Translations under genes and position numbers: made by a program
The notes under the pieces: model-generated
Told to the model about the DNA's origin: nothing
What the model saw: the letters and a program-made list of their open reading frames with translations, nothing else
Databases searched by the model: none
Origin: Euptelea pleiosperma
Lineage: Eukaryota; Streptophyta; Magnoliopsida; Ranunculales; Eupteleaceae
Length of the DNA: 64,000 bases
Assembly (NCBI GenBank): GCA_035048495.1
Contig: CM068541.1
Span: 18,545,929-18,609,928, forward strand
Direction of reading: 5' to 3'
Shown here: piece by piece, positions 54,301 through 64,000 of the stretch
Layout of the letters: every line of letters begins with the position of its first letter
Numbering within the stretch: position 1 is the stretch's first letter

Positions 54301-57300
54301 TTCATTAGTTTAGTCATTTTATCTTCTACTATTTTGTATTATGTCATTTCATTAATGTGAAACTTCTACTGTGATTGACTTTTACTGATTCTTTTCACTT
54401 ACAGTATCCTGCTTTATATTAGTGTTAGTTCTGTGGTATTCTATGTCAGTATTAGTTCTGTTTTGGGAGATAAATGTTGTTTCCATAGTAAAGAAGAGTA
54501 AATTCATTAGTTTAGTCATTTTATCTTCTATTATTTTGTATTATGTCATTTCATTAATGTGAAACTTCTACTGTGATTGACTTTTACTGATTCTTTTCAC
54601 TTACATCATCCTGCTTTATCTAGTATCAGGCATAGGTAACTGATGAGTAGAAATGTTATGAGAAGATAGTATTCTATGTTAGTATTAGTTCTGTTGTATT
54701 CTATGTCAGTATTAGTTCTGGTTTGGGAGATAAATGTTGTTTCCGCAGTAAAGAAGAGAAACGAATTTACTTGTGAAAGAATTGTGGAAAATTGAGTTAC
54801 ATCATATTCTGTTTTTTAACTTCTGGTATTATGCACAATCTTCTCTCTTGTAGGTCCTGGTGGGTGTGAAATTTCTTCGTGACTGGCCTTTCCTTGGGCG
54901 TTTGCGGGTATGCTTTGTTGAGCCACCCTACTTTCAGATGACAGTAAAACCTATCTTCAACCATGGGCTTGATGTTACAGAACTTCCTGGGATTGCAGGA
55001 TGGCTGGTAAGCTTATGTCAAATTTCGGGCCTAGTAAAGGCATGGATCCACCTTTCTCACCATTTTCTTAGTTCTTCTTTGCTCTTTCTTTGAGCAGGAT
55101 AAGCTTCTGGCTGTTGCATTTGAACAGACACTGGTTGAGGTTAGTTCTAATTTAATTGCTGATCCTCCCCTAAGTCGACTTGTTCCATACACCTTGGAAG
55201 CTATTTAAACCCAATTAATATGCTTGTTCATGTTACCTCTGCTTATGGAAAATAGAAACATAGTCCAAGCGAAAAGAAAATGTATTTTGCCTTCTGTATG
55301 GAAATGTAACATTGATACTTCATGGTTCAGAAGTAATAGGTTTCAGACAAGCAACATTTGCTTGGGAACTTGTTCCTAATGTAACATTCATTACCTTGCA
55401 GCCCAATATGCTGGTTGTTGATGTGGAAAAATTTGCTTCAGCACCAACAGGTAAATTATGATGAAAGAGTCTTTACCTAGTTTTGCAACTAAATTGCTTA
55501 AGTGTGTGATTGCCTGGTTCTATGTAGTTAAAGTTTATCCGTGGATGAACCTTGGTATCTTAATGTGTCATTTGGATGGAAGCATGTTTCACAATATATC
55601 GCAATCCTCCCAACAATCTCTGGGTCATGCATTCATTTCCCTGTATGACCTGGACATGCTAATTTTGGAACTCCTTTAGGAACTCATGGAATATTTTCAA
55701 CAATTTCTTCTTTTACAAGAAAATTTCTCTTCTTTTCAGAATTAACTTAGAACTACATTTTCAATATTCCACAGAAGACCGTCCATATTCCATAGATTTG
55801 CGTTTTACAAATTTGTTGGAAAATTATGTGGGGATCCACAGGCTCATACCAAGGGCTTGTAACCCAGAAAATCTGAAAGGATTTGTATTTCATGAAAGTA
55901 TTCAAACAGGGATTGAGAACTAACATTGATGACCACATAGTAGGGTCACACACCCATGAACACATCAAGGAGCTCAGGATAAAAGAAAGCAACCCAAAAT
56001 TTCCTTGATGGAACCAGTACTCTCATCAACTACATTAGTATTGGCATGTAGTTTTTACTGGAAAAGGATCTTGGACAATACGTGATTTTTTCTTAAATTG
56101 TTCAAGCTCATCGCCATTTGTATTTAATTGTTGGATTCCCTCAGGCAAAGGTTCACCATAAGTATCTCAGGAATCATTGACTAATCTTTTATAACAGTCA
56201 TGATTCCAGAAACAGAGCAAGTGTAATAGGTTGATGTATCCAGAACTGTCCATTAGCTCAACCTATTCTCAGCATTCAAAGTCAACCTCCAGCAATGTGT
56301 TGCTGCAGAGCTGGGAATCCAAAAAAGACCTCTTTGAGGTTGTCCCTCTCTAAGCTCTTCTCTTAACTCCTTGTCCTGATTGTTCCCAATGTTGTTGGCA
56401 ACTGGGAAGTCGGCCAGGAAGTCTGCTAATACCTGTCCCTTCTCTGAGACACGTCGGCCATGCAAGCCAATGCTTAATTGCCTCCTTTTTGCAGAGGTGT
56501 AAAGAGGTGAAGGAATTGGTAGATTTGAGACTTCAATTTCTTACACTAACTCAATCTCTCCCACCACCACCAAAACCCGAACTCACCACCACCGTCCTCG
56601 CATTGGGGCAATCGAGACTTAGTTTTATTTTCATTTTCTGATAATATCTTCAATTTTTTCCCTTACAGTACTTATGAGTGAAATTGCTTTTACTTATTAT
56701 TTTGTTTATTCAGCATTCTAATATTGATGGGAAAAAAACTCATTTCTTACTCCTAAAGGTAAATCCAAACAAAGAACTTAATTCCACAACTTAGTTCCTC
56801 AATCCATTCTTTCCCCTAATACTATTGCTCATAGTTAACTCTTTTTTTATGTTATTCCATATAGAGAATCACTATATCAACTATTCCAAAAAATAGATCA
56901 TTTTTTTTCCTTTTGATACGTGTGCTGAATACTTATTTGGCATGCACGTTGATGAGAATTTATTAAGGGAATCCCATTTGCCTTTTCCATCGAGCTTTGC
57001 CATTATTGTATTCTCTTTCTTGATATAGTTCTTTACATATCCAGTTTGTTAAATATTTCTCCATGCTATTATTTATAGTACATATAGTAAAACACTTGTT
57101 TGATTTTGTAACTTATTTTTTGGATGGACTTTTCCCACATCTTTGATACGTGCATATAGTTCTCCCATATACATAAAAAATATGAAGTTACATCCATGGA
57201 TAATAGCTATAAGCTATTATATGCACCACAGTTGGAAAGAAGCGAAAATAAACCAAAACAAAGGCTTTTTTTTCTCTGACACCTTATTGTAATCCAGTAA

Positions 57301-60300
57301 AGTTTTTTACTCAAATCATTTTGGGAGGCAAACCAAGGCCTCTTCTACAGCTATTTTAGTTGCATTTGACATTAGCACTGAAAGAAATGCTGGAAGTTCA
57401 TTCAGAGGCCTAAGTTAATTTGTGGAATTTTCATCTAGTAGTCCACTAGATACTTTGGTGTGATGCGGAAAATTTACTCTGCCCTTGGCTGGAGGCTTCT
57501 CCAGTAGAGGAATTTCTGTAGTTGAAAATCTACCACAGGACACCAAGTAGGCCCTAATACATAAGCTTTTTAAAAGAGTCTGCTGTATTACCTGTCTGTA
57601 ACCACTTAGGAAGCGTGTCATCGCAAAAAGTATTCTACAGCCCAAAGTGGATTCTCAAAGATGAAATATTCTCCAGCCCAAAGTTCCAAAAAGTTTCAGT
57701 CCTAACATGTGACATATGGAAGGTGGCCATTTACAGAAAATAAGAGGCGTTTATTATGTTGTTTGCAGCATGCAATTGTTACTTATATATAATTAAACAC
57801 ACACACATACTTGTCCTTTAAAGTAATCCATATCTTTTAAAGTGATTATAATGTTAAATAATTTATGAAGTATGCGATGCTTTAAATTTTTTCAGAAAAT
57901 TGGTTCTCTGTGATTGAAAAAGACACTATCGCTTATGCCAAAGTGGAAATCATTGAAGCAGCCGACATGAAACCGTCAGATCCAAATGGTTGGTTTCACT
58001 CTGAACTAGACTATTTTACCCTCAATTTCCCTGGAGAGTGCTTGCAGTCAAAATTTTCTGAGTTTTGACTGAAACTATATTGCAGGATTGGCCGATCCCT
58101 ATGTAAAAGGACATGTTGGCCCTTACAGATTCCGGACAAAGACTCGGAGGAAAACATTGGCTCCAAAATGGCAGGAGGAGTTCAAGATCCCTATTTGTTC
58201 ATGGGAGTCACCAAATGTGCTAGCTCTTGAAGTTCGTGACAAAGACCACTTTCTTGATGATACCCTTGGGTCTGTTTCTAACTCTCGTAAATATAGTCTA
58301 TAAATTTGTGGAATTAGATACAAGGTGACCCTTTCCCTCCCAAACCAACTGCTCATTGCCTCGAAAAAAATCAATGCATATGTATGTATGTATGTATGTA
58401 TGCATATAGATGGCTTTTCTGGCTCAACACTCCAGAAAGATTTTTTTTTTCATGTGGCAGGCCCAAATGGGTGCATGTGCTTTTCCACCTCAGTATCTCC
58501 CCATGTGGCCAGTTTCAGCCCAGCAGCACACCACCACGAGGCCTGCTTCATTTGGCCTTTTTCTATATGAAGATTTTTAAAAATTCAATGGCTGCGATTT
58601 GTAGGGAAAAAAGTACAATACAAGGTAGGGTATAGACAAGAAAGCCACAAGACCACCTTCAATGTTGCCAATCTGGAGAGTCTTCTCAATCAAATGGACA
58701 GTTTGGATTGGCCACATCACCCTTCATGTGGCAAGAAAAAACCTGCGTCCACTGAAAGACTGGAGAGAAGTATCCACAGTTGGGGATTTCTTACACATGG
58801 CAGCTGAGTGACAGGCCCCAAGGTTGTTGACATGTTATGTCATCTTAACCCCCCCATGTGTCAAGTTTCAGCACAATAGCCCTCCGTCATGTTGCACATT
58901 TCGCTAGGTTTAACATTTAATGGTCAACGATTAGGTAGTTTAGTTGCTGAATTGAAGTTTGGACTTGAGGCATGAGTTTAAATCATTTCATTTTTATTTA
59001 GGTTTAACATTTTCTCTAGATTGATTTATATTTGTAGGTATTTGATATTTTGGGTTCTACAATTACTGTGCATGTTTTTTGCATTTTCTATGCCCCTGTT
59101 GACATCCTGCATGTGGGTCTGCAATTGGTGGTTCAAATCTTCTAAATGTACCAAAGATTCCTTGTATTGACAGGGAATGTTCCATAAACATCGGTGATCT
59201 AAGGGGCGGACAGAGGCATGATATGTGGTTGCCTCTTCAAAACATAAAAGTGGGAAGGTTGCATCTAGCAGTAACGGTTCTTGATGTTGGTGGAAAGGTA
59301 CATCAATTTGTGTGTTTTACTTGATAAGTATTCAATTTGAGTTGTCCTGAACATAAGACATAATTTGAACAGGGTGGAGAACATATTTATGACGAGGAAC
59401 CATCAAACAAGAAAGAAAACACGAAAGAAAACACAAACTCCATTGCAAGTGAAGTTGTCCAGAAAGGTTCTGATTCAACTGTATCTTCGGAAAAGGCTAA
59501 AAAAATGGCAGATAAACTTGAACCAATCAACATTGAAGGGCAGCAAGAGACTGGGATATGGGTCCATCAACCAGGAAATGATGTGTCCCAAACTTGGGAG
59601 CCTAGAAAAGGGCAGAGTAGGCGTTCTGGAACCCAAATCCATAGAGAGGATAATGATTCCACAAACAGCCCCAACTCAGTAGCATCTGGATCCAACCACA
59701 ACGGCAACAGCAGCAGCGATGAAAATTCAGAGAAAAACATATCAAAACCACTTGGCACAGTTCGGAGAGGCCTAAAGAAGATTGGTTCAGCATTTCTGAG
59801 GAGTCCCAGAAAGGAGGATACCAGCATCACAGGAGAGGCTGTTCCTGTGGCACATGACAACCTCCGGGCCATCAATGAGAAAGGGACGGGTGTGGAGTTT
59901 ATAGTGGATGATACCATTGCTGAGGCTCTCAGAGGAACAAAGACAGAAAAGGAGAGCTTAAGCTCTGAGAGGAGTGAGGCAGCAAGCCCAGGCAACAGCA
60001 ACATTAAAGGCATGGCGAAGAGCATTCTAAAGCATGCTGAAAGGTCCGCTCATGGTCTAAAGCATGTACTGTCCAAGAAAGGGTCAAACAAAAGCAATGC
60101 GGATTCTGGATCAGCAGTGACAGAAATTGAGAATTCCTACGGTTCTTTCTCTTCTGATAGCGAATCTCTATCCTCATCAAAGCAATATACTCCCAGAGTT
60201 CTAGAGATCCCAACTGATTCCGCTCCCATATCTGACAATTGTAAGGAATCCACTGATCCCAAGGAACATATTTTCCAGGTGGGTCCATGTGATTCTGCAA

Positions 60301-60341
60301 AAAACATTGAAGAACCTCCAGTTGGGAATGAATCTTATTGA
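51380..60341 (+). CDS. NTMC2T6: NTMC2T6-like SMP/C2-domain membrane protein (12 exons, 728 aa)
   Basis: Exons: 51380-51505, 51609-51683, 52090-52233, 52616-52711, 52824-52955, 54854-55006, 55098-55139, 55402-55450, 57896-57988, 58086-58269, 59174-59297, 59373-60341. All introns are GT-AG and phases join without a break. Residues ~10-40 form a membrane anchor (IIHHVGIVLLLLWILSS). ~68-256 is the SMP/TULIP lipid-binding domain (KIWPICMEQIASQ, MSAILAVKLRKRLGFGMW, PPYFQMTVKPIF, ELPGIAGWL). ~283-395 is a C2 domain with Asp at 301, 307, 355, 357 and 361, consistent with calcium binding. ~407-728 is Ser/Lys-rich and disordered, with the family motifs ETGIWVHQPGNDVSQTWEPR and RRGLKKIGSAF. It matches Arabidopsis At1g53590/At3g14590 along its whole length. 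Likely an ER-anchored lipid-transfer/contact-site protein. An in-frame upstream ATG (51323) would add 19 residues absent from the Arabidopsis protein. Confidence 0.93.
52956..54853 (+). other. NTMC2T6 intron 5 with 202-bp minisatellite
   Basis: The 1.9-kb intron holds a tandem array at 54106-54772 (separate entry). 53100-53900 has no recognised gene. Confidence 0.6.
54106..54772. repeat. intronic tandem repeat, 202-bp unit, three copies
   Basis: Units at 54106-54307 and 54308-54509, plus a third from 54510 that carries a ~60-bp insertion before ending near 54772. Each begins GTTTAGTCATTTTATCTTCT and contains CTTTTCACTTACAG, a splice-acceptor-like site, and GGGAGATAAATGTTGTTTCC. Confidence 0.92.
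55451..57895 (+). other. NTMC2T6 intron 8 (2.4 kb) with transposon relic
   Basis: The largest intron. It holds a gypsy fragment (56253-56480), a CA repeat (57797-57812) and otherwise AT-rich sequence. No conserved exon is missing: the protein is continuous across it when compared with Arabidopsis. Confidence 0.6.
56253..56480 (-). pseudogene. Ty3/gypsy RT-RNase H linker relic in intron 8
   Basis: Minus strand: GRRVSEKGQVLADFLADFPV, then a Glu-rich segment and GLFWIPSSAATHCWRLTLNA. The KGQxLADFLADFP motif is the hallmark of gypsy polyproteins between reverse transcriptase and RNase H. Short, no LTRs seen; opposite in orientation to the host gene. Confidence 0.65.
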
Positions 60342-60760
60342 GCCACAGAAAAGACAGCTGATGTCTGATGTGTGTGGTGAAGGACAATTTTTTTATCAGA
60401 TGTCTCCGTGGTGAAGGACAAGTTTAGGAATCCTTGATTACCCAAGCTGTCTGAGGGAATTTTGGAGGCAGAGAAGAGATAGAAATTTGACTGGTAAATC
60501 CAAATTATGGCCTTCACTAAGCATTATGACTAAATATAATCAAGCAATTTGAGGTAAAAAATCAGGTTTAATCAATGCAGTTTTGGTGTTTTTTTGCCTG
60601 CTCTAGTTGAATTGTATTTCCATTTCAAACAGAAAGTCAAATACTACTCATGGTGAATCTTTCAACATATTTGAGTTGTTACCTGCTGATTTGGGAGAAT
60701 GGTTGTATTTTGTTTCTTGTAAATACATTTTGTAAAATATAAGAAGAATCCAATCATTGT
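60342..60760 (+). other. NTMC2T6 3' UTR (inferred)
   Basis: T-rich sequence with TTGTAAATACATTTTGTAAAATATAAG (60717-60742), a plausible plant polyadenylation region. The end point is inferred. Confidence 0.4.
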
Positions 60761-61281
60761 TGTTTTGCAAATCTTCACCCTTATCTTGAACAAATGCCAT
60801 AATTGCTGACTGTTACATGTACAAAAGCATCTTCTAGAACAACTCTGTATTATATGTTCAAGTGATGGTTGAAGAATGGCAGAGCCTGCTTCACTGTATG
60901 CATTGATCTTAGAAATTAGAGGATCTGCTGCAGTTGATCATTACCTACCAGTTCTGTATCATACCTGCTATAGAGACAAACCCCACTCTGTAACTGATGC
61001 TATCGAGCGAAATTTCCCTCCAAGAACAGTTTTTTTTTTTATGAGTGTAATGCATTGATAAAAAGGAGAAGAAATACAAGCAAGGTCAAGTAGGTCGAGA
61101 TGACCAACCAAGGACAAAGACGCCTACATCAGTGCCAAGAAAAGAATAAAGGAAAAACAGCTGAGGGAGGATTAAACTAGATCCCTCCAAGAACAGTTCA
61201 ATTGTTTAGGCGTCTGAAACATACATTCCATTGATCATTCATTGCATACAACACACTCTAAAATCAACGATTCCAGATGAA
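60761..61281. other. intergenic between convergent genes
   Basis: About 500 bp with no gene seen. It contains the 3' UTR of the PPR gene and a short poly-A/T stretch (61028-61040). Confidence 0.4.
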
Positions 61282-62478
61282 CTAGTTGCAAACAACTTGG
61301 CAGTAAGAAACACAGATATGACTGTTCTTTCTTGAAAACATGCTTTCAATAATCTTCTTCCACGTCCCCATCTTCGGAACAAATCCTTGGTTCACCATCT
61401 GCTTCAAAACCAAATCCACATCTTCCATTAGGTTCTCGCTACAAAGCCCGTGAATTACCAACTTGTAGGATCGAAAACTGGGAAACACTCCCTGAGAAAT
61501 CATCTGGTCCATGAAACTCTTAGCCATGACAAACTTCTCAGAATCAAGTAAACCGTACAAAACCGCTTGATATGATCCTGAATTCGGATAGCACCCCTTG
61601 AGCCTCATTCGATCCAAAAGTTCCATCCCCTCGGAGATTCTCCCTTGTTTCCAAAGCCCTGAAATCAGTATATTGAATGTAATTGTATCCGGAAGGCAAC
61701 CGTCTATCTCCATTTTCTCGCAGAGTTCAAACGCTTCGTCGACTCTACCATGCTCACATAGATAATGCATTAGTGTTGAGTACGTCTTCGCATTTGGCCT
61801 GCAGCCTTGTTTTGGGAACTCATGGAGCAATGCGAATGCTGCATCCAACTTGTCGCATTCGCATAAACCTTTGACTAGAATATTAAGGCTACATGCATCG
61901 ACGACGATACCCAACCGTAGTGCACCCAAGTACACCTCATGAACGACATCGAATTGTTTGGATGAGACAAGCATGTTAAGTACGTAATTGAAGGTTCTGA
62001 TCGTCGGCCAACAATGGTACTCTGGCATACTGAAGAGGGTCTCAACTGCTCGATCAATATGGCCAGCGACATTGCCGTAAATTTTGATCACCCCATAGAA
62101 GAAATCATCGGAGAGCCTGCAATTGTTATCATTTTTTACCCTCCTCAAGACATCTTGAATAGCATCAAACTTCTTTGCTTGAGAAAGCTTCTCGATTACT
62201 ACAGTGTAAAGCGTTACACTGGGCTTATAGTCCTTACGTTTGGAGACTCTTTCCAAGACGTTGATCACCAACTCAGAATCTCTCAGGCTTTTGAAGATTT
62301 TTAAGACCTCATTGGGTGCTAACCAGTCCTTATGATTCAAACGTTCCAACCGATCAAAAGACGAAACAGTGCAATTTGATCTTGTGATAACACTTGGATC
62401 AACCAATACTGAATGAGAGATTGCTCGGCTCATCCTATTACCATAAGCAACCAATCTTGGGATCATTTTCTGCATCAA
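61282..62478 (-). CDS. P-class PPR protein, At3g14580-like
   Basis: Single-exon, 398 residues, as most PPR genes. The N-terminus is rich in Arg/Ser with no acidic residues up to ~25 (MMQKMIPRLVAYGNRMSRAI), a likely mitochondrial targeting signal. After ERLNHKDWLAPNEVLKIF there are about eight PPR motifs at ~75-385, e.g. SLNILVKGLCECDKLDAAFA, TYSTLMHYLCEHGRVDEAFE, TFNILISGLWKQGRISEGME and SYKLVIHGLCSENLMEDVDL. Length and linkers (HKDWLxPNEVLKIF, QMVNxGFVPK) match Arabidopsis At3g14580 (405 aa). PPR proteins bind organelle RNA; the specific target is unknown. It converges on NTMC2T6, whose counterpart At3g14590 has the adjacent Arabidopsis locus number. Start chosen as the first Met, supporting the targeting signal. 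Confidence 0.92.
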   Translation of the reverse strand: MMQKMIPRLVAYGNRMSRAISHSVLVDPSVITRSNCTVSSFDRLERLNHKDWLAPNEVLKIFKSLRDSELVINVLERVSKRKDYKPSVTLYTVVIEKLSQAKKFDAIQDVLRRVKNDNNCRLSDDFFYGVIKIYGNVAGHIDRAVETLFSMPEYHCWPTIRTFNYVLNMLVSSKQFDVVHEVYLGALRLGIVVDACSLNILVKGLCECDKLDAAFALLHEFPKQGCRPNAKTYSTLMHYLCEHGRVDEAFELCEKMEIDGCLPDTITFNILISGLWKQGRISEGMELLDRMRLKGCYPNSGSYQAVLYGLLDSEKFVMAKSFMDQMISQGVFPSFRSYKLVIHGLCSENLMEDVDLVLKQMVNQGFVPKMGTWKKIIESMFSRKNSHICVSYCQVVCN

Positions 62479-62870
62479 CAGAGCACCTTCTCTCTTTCAA
62501 TCCCATTAGGGCTGCTTGACTCTACATATTCAGGCCAAAAAAAACCGTAAATCAGGTAATTTTCGGCAGCCCATACTGTTTTTTTTTCTTCCTCAAATCA
62601 AACCCTAAATGTCTCCATTCATCATCTGTGATTTGAAGATCTCAAAATCAAATAAAAATCACAAAAACAAAATTTAAATCAGAAATCCAACTCATCTTCG
62701 GAGTCACTGTCAAACGAACACAAAGGGTGATGGCTGGAACACCGACCGCGGCTAGAGATTTGGGGAGAGGTGGACGACGGACGACGGACGCTTTTTTCTT
62801 TTGTAAATTGTAAGAGAGTAGTAGTAGCCCTCTCTCTTTTGTAGGGCATGAATGAGTTTATGAGTAAAAC
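62479..62870 (-). promoter_or_regulatory. PPR gene upstream region
   Basis: Contains (GGACGACGGAC)n-like repeats at 62770-62795 and, on the minus strand, an AGAGAGAGGGCTACTACTACTC stretch. No TATA box was identified. A foldback half-element begins right behind it at ~62880. Confidence 0.35.
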
Positions 62871-62879
62871 TTTGCTGAC

Positions 62880-63090
62880 AGGACAGTCAACGAAGCCACT
62901 GACAGCTCACAATATGAGCCACATGGCACTTTCTTAGAGGACTCTGACCGTATGGATGTTTTGCCAATCTCTAGGTGGACCTACAAACCAAAAATCAGCC
63001 TGATTAGTGAATTCCAACCTTTGGATCTTTGTACCCCAAATACTGGCCAATAATGCTCAAATTCCACGGTTAAAATAAAACCATGAATGT
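62880..63090. repeat. foldback left half upstream of PPR gene
   Basis: CAACGAAGCCACTGACAGCTCACAATATGAGCCACATGGCAC, GACCGTATGGATGTTTTGCCAATC, GCCTGATTAGTGAATTCC and AATGCTCAAATTCCACGG, then broken off. Same arm type as 48982. Confidence 0.75.
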
Positions 63091-63329
63091 TTGGCTCATC
63101 CCTACATAGGCTACATGGATTGAGCCAGGTTTGAACTCAAGCCCATTACCCAAGCCCAGTCCAGCCCAGCCGAGAAAGCCTGGTTTTAGCTTCAGCTCGG
63201 CCCGAGTCCAGCCTGTATGTAGTATGTAGTATGTACCCTTAACGACAGTCATAGACGATGGACCCGGTCACTCAGGCATGTGAGCCTTTTCAAATTGTTG
63301 GGGGTCGGGGAGGAAAACTTATGAACGTC
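63091..63329. other. intergenic
   Basis: No gene. 63140-63215 has repeated AGCCCAG/CAGCCCAGCC phrases and TATGTAGTATGTAGTATG. Confidence 0.4.
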
Positions 63330-63890
63330 CTACATGACCGCCCCGATGACCGACCACAATATGAGCTACTTGGCACACATTTAGGTTGCGTTTGGGAGTG
63401 CTGAAATTACACAATAAGCTAGCTTACAGCGGATTCGGACTGCTATAAGCCATTTTGCGGCGTTCGGTAAAATAAAAAAAGCAGCAATGTAAAACCGTGC
63501 TAAGCCAAAAATAAGGAAAACGCAAAATTCGTTCTAAAACATCTTTTGCTTTTTGCGTTTGCGCACGGCATATTTACTTAAAACGAATCATGATCATAGG
63601 GCGCTGACCGTATGGATGTTTGGCCAGTCCCTCGGTAGACCTATAAACCAAAAATCAGCCTCATTAGTGATTTACAAACTTTGGATTTTTGCACCCAAAT
63701 AACGCTCAATAATGCTCAAATTCTTACCGTTAAAATCAACCCATGAAAATAATTTCAATTGAATTGGTTAGAAATCACTAATCAGGCTAATTTTTTGTGT
63801 ACCGGTCCACCGAGGGACTGGCCAAACATTCATACGGTAAGCACCCTATGATCGTGTGCCACGTGGCTCGTATTAAGTGTTGTGACCGGG
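63330..63890. repeat. foldback element with ~210-bp nested insertion
   Basis: Left arm GACCGACCACAATATGAGCTACTTGGCAC (63348); core resumes at GGGCGCTGACCGTATGGATG (63600) and mirrors to GTGTGCCACGTGGCTCGTATT (63855-63875). Between 63384 and ~63595 lies TTGCGTTTGGGAGTGCTG...GTTTGCGCACGGC, probably another MITE; its exact ends are uncertain. Confidence 0.72.
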
Positions 63891-64000
63891 CTTCCGTCAC
63901 AACATCTTGTGACACAACTATGAAATCATACATAAGTAATAAGAACATTAGTTTTCTCTCAATTTCATAACTATGAATGGTACAAATGGAATAGCTTGGA
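63891..64000. other. right edge
   Basis: 110 bp without recognisable features. Confidence 0.4.

Noticed and set aside
58325..58635. Open frames in NTMC2T6 intron 10
   Set aside because: They lie between exon 10 and exon 11, whose phases join exactly to give the conserved C2 sequence; the frames are intronic.
1..64000. CRISPR array, bacterial operons, ribosome binding sites
   Set aside because: The sequence is plant nuclear DNA; the direct repeats seen are tandem duplications or transposon arms without regular unique spacers.
1..64000. tRNA genes
   Set aside because: GGTTCGAGTC-like matches (e.g. near 35341) lack a paired acceptor stem or A-box at the correct distance.

Overview
This is nuclear DNA from a flowering plant. 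The evidence is a multi-exon gene with GT-AG introns, plant gene families (P-class PPR, DUF313-type B3, NTMC2T6, receptor kinase and lectin fragments) and a very high load of plant transposons. The species cannot be fixed from sequence alone. Only 10-12 kb at the right end is conventional genic sequence. The rest is an AT-rich mosaic of duplications, gene relics and non-autonomous elements.

Layout. 1-1.4 kb: intergenic, with one foldback element. 1.4-7.7 kb: copy A of a ~6.2-kb segmental duplication holding a truncated and a complete B3-domain gene, a Tourist-like MITE, a repeated exon-like fragment, an NAA38/LSMD1-like gene and a 5S-rRNA-derived retroposon. 7.7-9.2 kb: degenerate Ty1/copia 3' end with LTR, fused to a third B3 relic. 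9.6-12.8 kb: 3.2-kb non-autonomous hAT-like element with 8-bp target duplications. 13-17 kb: intergenic, with an RPN7 exon relic. 17.2-23.4 kb: copy B of the duplication. 23.4-36 kb: intergenic, with gypsy and LINE relics and foldback elements. 36-50.6 kb: dense field of foldback elements and Helitron ends, including a 2.5-kb Helitron that carries receptor-kinase and lectin fragments. 51.4-60.3 kb: a complete 12-exon NTMC2T6 gene (SMP + C2, 728 aa). 61.3-62.5 kb: a convergent intron-less PPR gene resembling Arabidopsis At3g14580. 62.9-64 kb: more foldback elements.

How the genes fit together. NTMC2T6 and the PPR gene are unrelated in function (ER-membrane lipid/contact-site protein; organelle RNA-binding protein). 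Their Arabidopsis counterparts At3g14590 and At3g14580 are numbered side by side, so this looks like an old conserved gene pair. The B3/NAA38 cassette arose in at least two steps: an inner tandem duplication of B3-MITE-exon fragment, then copying of the whole block ~15.7 kb away. A 1.1-kb tract over the B3 gene and its promoter is almost identical between the blocks, which suggests later gene conversion.

The strongest candidate for something undescribed is a family of long inverted-repeat (foldback) elements. They share a conserved inner core but carry at least four different outer arms, and one arm type also occurs around an unrelated core. Many copies have a G-box palindrome (CACGTG) in their arms. 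Copies sit upstream of both intact genes at the right end.
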